A DNA stretch of 64,000 bases from JAIOPA01 sp964655175 (GTDB lineage Bacteria > Eisenbacteria > RBG-16-71-46): contig CAZZLY010000003.1 of the NCBI GenBank assembly GCA_964655175.1, positions 24,971 through 88,970 on the forward strand, read 5' to 3'. Positions 59,478 through 64,000 of this stretch are shown here, in pieces. The position numbers and the translations under genes are program-made. The notes under the pieces are model-generated. The model ran no database searches. It had not been told where the DNA came from and was given only the letters and a program-made list of their open reading frames with translations. Each line of letters begins with the position of its first letter. Position 1 is the stretch's first letter.

Positions 59478-62092
59478 GCACGATGGTCAAGGTCACGATC
59501 GACGGTCGCACCGTGGAGGTCCCGGCGGGCACGCTCGTCACGGACGCCGCGCGCAGCGCCGAGGTGCACGTCCCCATCTTCTGTTCGCACTCCAAGCTGC
59601 CGCCGCTCGGCGCGTGCCGCATCTGCGTCGTCGAGGTGGGCACGCCCAAGCTGGGTCCGGACCGCAAGCCGGTGATCGGCGCGGACGGCCAGCCCGAGAT
59701 CGCGTGGATGCCCAAGGTCCAGACGGGCTGCACGACGCCGGTCAGCGACGGCATGCACGTGCGCACCGCGTCGGCCACGGCGACCAAGGCGCGCAAGGGC
59801 GTCATGGAGTTCCTGCTCGTGAACCACCCGCTCGACTGCCCCGTCTGCGACGAGGGTGGCGAGTGCCAGCTGCAGGACCTCGCCTTCGCGTTCGGCCACG
59901 ACGCCACGCGCATGGACGAGGCCAAGCGCACCTTCGACAGCGAGGACCTCGGTCCGATCGTGAAGAAGGAGGCGAATCGCTGCATCGTGTGCATGCGCTG
60001 CGTGCGCTACTGCGACGAGGTGATGGGCGAGAACGCCCTCACGTCGCACCAGCGCGGCGTGCACACCGAGATCTCGTCGTTCGACCGCCAGCCGCTCGCC
60101 TGCGAGCAGTGCGGCAACTGCGTCGAGGTCTGCCCGGTCGGTGCGCTCACCGCACTGCCGTACCGTTTCAAGGCGCGTCCGTGGGACCTGCGTCAGCACC
60201 TCGCGGTGTGCGAGTGGTGCTCGAACGGTTGCTCGGTGCGTCTGGGCGTGCGTGGCATGGAGATCCTGCGTGCGCGCGGCACCGAGTTCCGCGGCGTGAA
60301 CCAGGAGTACCTGTGCGTGCGCGGCCGCTTCGGCCACGACTTCGTGAACGCGCCGGATCGCCTCACGTCGCCGCTCGTCCGCACGGGCGCGGCGCTGCAG
60401 CCGGCGTCGGCCGCCGAAGCGGTGACGTGGGCCGCGGCGCGGCTGCGCGACCTCGCGGCGACGCACGGCCCGGAGAGCATCGCGATCCTCGGCGGTGAGA
60501 AGCTGAACCTCGAGGAGCAGTACCTGCTGCAGAAGCTCGCGCGCGGCGTGCTCGGTACGCCGAACGTCGATGCGCGCACGCGTCCCGCGACCGCGGTGGC
60601 CGGTGACGCCGTGCTGCGCGCGACCGGTGGCGGTCGTCCGTCGCTGACGTTCCAGGACCTGTATCAGGCGCAGGAAGCGCTCGTGCTGTTCGAGGATCTG
60701 CAGGGCGAGGCCCCGCTCGCGCAGGCCGCGATCGTGCGTGGCTTCCGGCAGCGCGGTCTGCACGTCACGGTGGCGCACGCGCGCCGCGTGAAGCTGGCCC
60801 GTCCCAAGTTCAAGGGCGACTGGCTCGGCCTCAAGCCGGGTTCGGAACTCGCGCTCACGCTGGCGCTCACCAAGGCCGCGCTCGATCTGGGCGTGCCGAC
60901 GGGCGTGCCCGCCGAGGTGGCGTCGGCCCTCGAGTCGCTCAAGGGCTCGCTCGCCGCGTGGACGCCGGAGCGCATCGAGGCCGAGACCGGCGTGTCCGGT
61001 GCGGTCGTCGCCGCCGCCGCGAAGCGCATGCGCGAGGCCGAGCGCAAGGCGCTGCTGTTCGGTCGTGGCGTGCTCGAGCATCCGCAGGCGGCCGCGCTGC
61101 TGCAGGCCGTCGAGAACCTGGCGTGGGCGCTCGGCGCGATCCAGGCCGAGTCGTCGAGCGTCATGGCGTTCGGCGTGCATCACGACAGCGCCGGTGCGCT
61201 CGACATGGGGCTGACGCCCGACACGCTGCCGGGTTACGCGGCCGCGCCGACGCGCGGGCTGACCGCGCGCGCGGCGCTCGAGGCCGCCGCGGCGGGCAAG
61301 GTGCGCGCGCTGTGGATCGTGTCCGACGACGTGCTCGTGAGCGCGGCCGATCGCGCCACCGTCGAGAAGGCGCTCGAGGCCTGTGAGCTCGTCATCGTGA
61401 ACGAGATGTTCCTCACGCGCACCGCCGCGCGCGCGCACGTCGTGTTCCCGGTCGCCGCCTTCGCCGAGAAGGAGGGCACCGTGCTCAACAGCGAGCGCCG
61501 TCTGCAGAAGACCAACCGCGCGCTCTCGCCGCGCCGTGGCTCGCGTGCGGACTGGGAGGTGTTCCAGGCCGTGGCGCAGGAACTGGGCGCGGACTGGCGT
61601 TACCGCACCGCCGAGGACGTGTTCCGCGAGATCGCGCGCACGGTGCCCGGCTACGCGGGGCTGTCGTACGCGACGCTGCTGCCGGACGGTGCGCGCCCGA
61701 GCGGCGTGACGGTCGCGGCGCAGATCAAGCCGGTCGAGGCTCCCGCCGCCGCAGGGGGCGAGGGGCTGTGGTTGCTCGCCGGCGGCACGTTGTTCGCCGA
61801 TGGTGGTCTGTCGGCGCGCTCGACCACGCTCGCGAAGCTCGCGGGCGGTTCGCGTGCGCGCCTGTCGCCGGCGGAGGCCTCGCGTCTGGGGCTCGCGGCC
61901 GGTGATGCGATCGAACTCGCCGGGCCCTCGGGCGCGGCGACGTGGCCGGTCGAGATCGACGATTCAGTGCCCGCGGGTGCGGTGTTCGTGCCGAGCGCGG
62001 GAGCGGAACTCAACCGTCTGGGTGTCCCGAGTGGCGCCGGTCTGCGCGTGAAGGCGCGCAAGGCCGCGGGCGCCGCGACGGTCGGAGCCTGA
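59474..62092 (+). CDS. nuoG: NADH-quinone oxidoreductase subunit G, with N7 site and extra Cys motif
   Basis: An 872-residue subunit. The N-terminal [2Fe-2S] ferredoxin domain (N1b; FCSHSKLPPLGACRICVVEV) is followed by the His/Cys-ligated N5 site NHPLDCPVCDEGGECQLQD. The N4 region contains CIVCMRCVRYC, then CEQCGNCVEVCP. Next comes CEWCSNGC, with a fourth Cys exactly 27 residues on (EYLC), the N7 pattern of Thermus and E. coli. The rest is a molybdopterin-oxidoreductase-like domain without a cofactor motif. The CEQCGNC stretch has two more Cys than the common ELSGN-type sequence. Confidence 0.96.
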   Translation: MSTMVKVTIDGRTVEVPAGTLVTDAARSAEVHVPIFCSHSKLPPLGACRICVVEVGTPKLGPDRKPVIGADGQPEIAWMPKVQTGCTTPVSDGMHVRTASATATKARKGVMEFLLVNHPLDCPVCDEGGECQLQDLAFAFGHDATRMDEAKRTFDSEDLGPIVKKEANRCIVCMRCVRYCDEVMGENALTSHQRGVHTEISSFDRQPLACEQCGNCVEVCPVGALTALPYRFKARPWDLRQHLAVCEWCSNGCSVRLGVRGMEILRARGTEFRGVNQEYLCVRGRFGHDFVNAPDRLTSPLVRTGAALQPASAAEAVTWAAARLRDLAATHGPESIAILGGEKLNLEEQYLLQKLARGVLGTPNVDARTRPATAVAGDAVLRATGGGRPSLTFQDLYQAQEALVLFEDLQGEAPLAQAAIVRGFRQRGLHVTVAHARRVKLARPKFKGDWLGLKPGSELALTLALTKAALDLGVPTGVPAEVASALESLKGSLAAWTPERIEAETGVSGAVVAAAAKRMREAERKALLFGRGVLEHPQAAALLQAVENLAWALGAIQAESSSVMAFGVHHDSAGALDMGLTPDTLPGYAAAPTRGLTARAALEAAAAGKVRALWIVSDDVLVSAADRATVEKALEACELVIVNEMFLTRTAARAHVVFPVAAFAEKEGTVLNSERRLQKTNRALSPRRGSRADWEVFQAVAQELGADWRYRTAEDVFREIARTVPGYAGLSYATLLPDGARPSGVTVAAQIKPVEAPAAAGGEGLWLLAGGTLFADGGLSARSTTLAKLAGGSRARLSPAEASRLGLAAGDAIELAGPSGAATWPVEIDDSVPAGAVFVPSAGAELNRLGVPSGAGLRVKARKAAGAATVGA

Positions 62093-62106
62093 GGAGAATC
62101 GCCCGC

Positions 62107-63159
62107 ATGACCGAGTTGTGGCAGATCCCCGCGGTTCAGACGCTGACCTGGGCGCTCGTCAAGGTCCTCATCATCCTGCATGCGATGCTCGGGGTGGTGT
62201 CCTACCTGATCTACGCCGAGCGTAAGATCTGCGGGCACATCCAGGCGCGCACGGGCCCGAATCGCGTCGGGCCGTTCGGGCTGCTGCAGCCCATCGCCGA
62301 CGTGCTCAAGCTCCTCTTCAAGGAGGAGTTCATCCCCGCGAACGCCAACAAGGTCATCTTCCACATCGCCCCGATCCTCGCGGTGTTCCCGGCGATCGTG
62401 ACGTTCTCGGTCATCCCCATGGGCCCGCCGCCGATGTTCGTGGTCACGGACATCAACGTGGGGCTGCTGCTGTTCATGGCCATGTCGAGCCTCGGCGTGT
62501 ACGCGATCACGCTGGGCGGGTGGGCCTCGAACAACAAGTACGCGCTGCTCGGCGGCCTGCGCAGCTCGGCCCAGATGATCTCGTACGAGCTCGCGATGGG
62601 GCTTTCGACGATCCCGGTGATCCTGACGGCCGGTTCGTTGTCGCTGGTCAAGATCGTGGACGCGCAGAGCGGTTTCTTCCACCCGTTCGGACTGACCGCC
62701 ATCAGCCTGCCCAACTGGGGCATCTTCCAGGGCTATCTGGTCCTGCCGTTCGTGATCTTCCTCATCACCGCGTTCGCCGAGACGAACCGCGCGCCGTTCG
62801 ACCTGCCCGAGGCCGAGGGCGAGCTCGTCGCCGGTTTCCACACCGAGTACTCGTCCATGAAGTGGGCGCTGTTCTTCCTCGGTGAGTACATGAACATGAT
62901 GGTCATCTGCTCGATCGCCATCACCCTGTTCTTCGGCGGCTGGCACGGACCGCTCACGGACACGCTGCCGTTCATGGGCCTCGTCTGGTACGTGCTCAAG
63001 CTGGCCGCGTTCATGTTCTTCTTCATCTGGGTGCGCTGGACGTTCCCGCGGCTGCGGTACGACCAGCTCATGGGCTTCGGATGGAAGGTGCTGCTGCCGG
63101 CCTCCATCGTGAACGTCCTGATCGCCGCCCTGTGGCTCTACGGGAAGGGGCCCCGCTGA
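62107..63159 (+). CDS. nuoH: NADH-quinone oxidoreductase subunit H
   Basis: A 350-residue membrane subunit with about eight helices. YAERKICGHIQARTGPNRVG and AFAETNRAPFDLPEAEGELV are the quinone-channel signatures. GAGGAG lies about 10 bases before the ATG. It joins the peripheral arm to the membrane arm. Its stop overlaps the nuoJ start, leaving no room for nuoI. Confidence 0.97.
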   Translation: MTELWQIPAVQTLTWALVKVLIILHAMLGVVSYLIYAERKICGHIQARTGPNRVGPFGLLQPIADVLKLLFKEEFIPANANKVIFHIAPILAVFPAIVTFSVIPMGPPPMFVVTDINVGLLLFMAMSSLGVYAITLGGWASNNKYALLGGLRSSAQMISYELAMGLSTIPVILTAGSLSLVKIVDAQSGFFHPFGLTAISLPNWGIFQGYLVLPFVIFLITAFAETNRAPFDLPEAEGELVAGFHTEYSSMKWALFFLGEYMNMMVICSIAITLFFGGWHGPLTDTLPFMGLVWYVLKLAAFMFFFIWVRWTFPRLRYDQLMGFGWKVLLPASIVNVLIAALWLYGKGPR

Positions 63160-63680
63160 TGCTCGCGTTGTTCTTCGGGTTCGCCGCGCTGCTCGTGGTG
63201 ACCTCGCTCATGGTCGTGCTCCACAAGAACCCGGTCACCAGCGCGCTGTTCCTGGTGCTCGCGTTCAGCTCGCTCGCCGGCATCTACCTGCTGCTGCACG
63301 CCGAGTTCCTGGGCATGGTCCAGATCGTGGTCTACGCCGGCGCCATCATGGTGCTGTTCCTGTTCGTGATCATGTATCTCAATCTGCAGCACGACGTGGA
63401 GTCGGGCCTGCAGACCGCCGTGCGCCGCGGCATCGGTTGGTTCACGGGCGCCGCGGTGCTGCTCACGGGCGCCACGCTCGTCCGTCGCCAGTGGGCGATG
63501 GGCCCCGCCAACGCCGCACTGCCGGACGCCGAGCACGGCAACGTGGTCGCGATCGGCAAGGCGCTGTATTCCCGCTACCTGTTCCCGTTCGAGATCACGT
63601 CCATCCTGCTGCTCGTGGCGATGGTCGGTGTGATCGTCATCGCGCGCGGCCGTGCCAAGGCCGCAGGGGAGGGCGCGTGA
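63159..63680 (+). CDS. nuoJ: NADH-quinone oxidoreductase subunit J
   Basis: A 173-residue membrane subunit with five helices. FLGMVQIVVYAGAIMVLFLF is the characteristic pi-bulge helix 3. GGAAGGGG just upstream serves as ribosome-binding site, and the ATG overlaps the nuoH stop. It is part of the proton-coupling membrane arm. Confidence 0.96.
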   Translation: MLALFFGFAALLVVTSLMVVLHKNPVTSALFLVLAFSSLAGIYLLLHAEFLGMVQIVVYAGAIMVLFLFVIMYLNLQHDVESGLQTAVRRGIGWFTGAAVLLTGATLVRRQWAMGPANAALPDAEHGNVVAIGKALYSRYLFPFEITSILLLVAMVGVIVIARGRAKAAGEGA

Positions 63681-63979
63681 TCCCGCTGCCGTACCTGATC
63701 GGCCTGTCGGCCGTCGTGTTCGCGATCGGCGTCATCGGCGTGCTCGTGCGCCGCAACGCGCTGGTCATCTTCATGTCGGTCGAGCTCATGCTGAACGCCG
63801 CCAATCTGGCGTTCGTGGCGTTCGCCAGCCACATGAAGTCGGTCGACGGACAGATCTTCGTGTTCTTCGTGATGACCGTGGCCGCCGCCGAGGTGGCCAT
63901 CGGACTCGCCATCATCGTCCAGCTCTTCCGTCTCCGTGAGACGGTGTTCGTGGACGAGATCCACCTGCTCAAGGGCTGA
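63677..63979 (+). CDS. nuoK: NADH-quinone oxidoreductase subunit K
   Basis: A 100-residue membrane subunit with three helices. The conserved glutamates are in FMSVELMLNAANL and AAAEVAIGLAIIV. GTG at 63677 overlaps the nuoJ stop (GTGA). Confidence 0.96.
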   Translation: MIPLPYLIGLSAVVFAIGVIGVLVRRNALVIFMSVELMLNAANLAFVAFASHMKSVDGQIFVFFVMTVAAAEVAIGLAIIVQLFRLRETVFVDEIHLLKG

Positions 63980-63982
63980 CCC

Positions 63983-64000
63983 GTGAACCTGCCGATGCTC
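63983..64000 (+). CDS. Start of the next gene, probably nuoL (cut by the window edge)
   Basis: GTG at 63983 opens a frame (VNLPML) 3 bases after the nuoK stop. Only six codons are visible. Identity as nuoL rests on the usual gene order. Confidence 0.45.

Noticed and set aside
1..64000. tRNA/rRNA genes, CRISPR arrays, insertion sequences or prophage
   Set aside because: None was recognised by reading both strands. Composition and codon style are even except for small intergenic patches.

Overview
The window is about 64 kb of very GC-rich bacterial DNA with tightly packed genes. Many neighbours overlap by 4 bases (ATGA or GTGA) and GTG starts are common. Two secreted proteins end in a FlgD-like or type IX-type C-terminal domain. 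One of them sits beside a PorV/PorQ-like outer-membrane protein. There are also type IV pili with a secretin, a TatT/TatP solute-binding pair, and complex I next to an electron-transfer flavoprotein. Together these suggest a Gram-negative, respiring member of, or near, the FCB assemblage (for example a Gemmatimonadota-, Latescibacteria- or Eisenbacteria-like lineage). This placement is inferred from gene content only. No rRNA, tRNA, CRISPR array, insertion sequence or phage gene was seen.

Layout. 1-2.6 kb: end of a two-domain glycosyltransferase and a translationally coupled kinase-fold protein. 2.6-3.35 kb: no gene. 3.35-10 kb: FMN reductase, a multi-membrane GT-C/TPR protein, a cytochrome P450, an HDOD protein, an SRPBCC protein and a YebC regulator. 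10-18 kb: a secreted M1 aminopeptidase, a 4-helix membrane protein, the TatP/TatT pair, a KAS III enzyme, the prepilin peptidase and a small membrane protein. 18.1-27.8 kb: an eleven-gene type IV pilus operon on the minus strand (pilB, pilC, pilA, three minor pilins, pilM, pilN, pilO, a pilP-like gene, pilQ), with a hairpin just after the major pilin gene. 28.5-31.2 kb, divergent: a fibronectin-type secreted protein and a PorV/PorQ barrel fused to LysM. 31.2-34.9 kb: a 2-oxoacid dehydrogenase operon in the order E1beta-E2-E1alpha, then crcB. 35.1-37.8 kb: a DtxR/MntR-type repressor coupled to an Nramp-UspA fusion transporter. 37.9-43 kb: hydrolase, deacetylase-like, methyltransferase and acyl-CoA synthetase genes. 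43-50.4 kb: an MFS transporter, an XRE-cupin regulator, a heterodimeric ABC exporter and an outer-membrane barrel protein. 50.6-52.9 kb: a small membrane protein, a MobA-like enzyme and lysA. 53-64 kb: etfBA, then nuoABCDEFGH-JK and the first codons of nuoL.

Two themes cross the gene boundaries. First, many transcription units are preceded by the same promoter pattern, TTGAC-like / 17-18 bases / TAGNCT-like. In two cases the -10 box ends 7 bases before the ATG, which predicts leaderless mRNAs. Second, the etfBA-nuo block carries an 18-base Rex-like operator ahead of etfB, has no nuoI between nuoH and nuoJ, and encodes a NuoG with an extra Cys-rich cluster motif. Functions are assigned from motifs read by eye; no database search was run.
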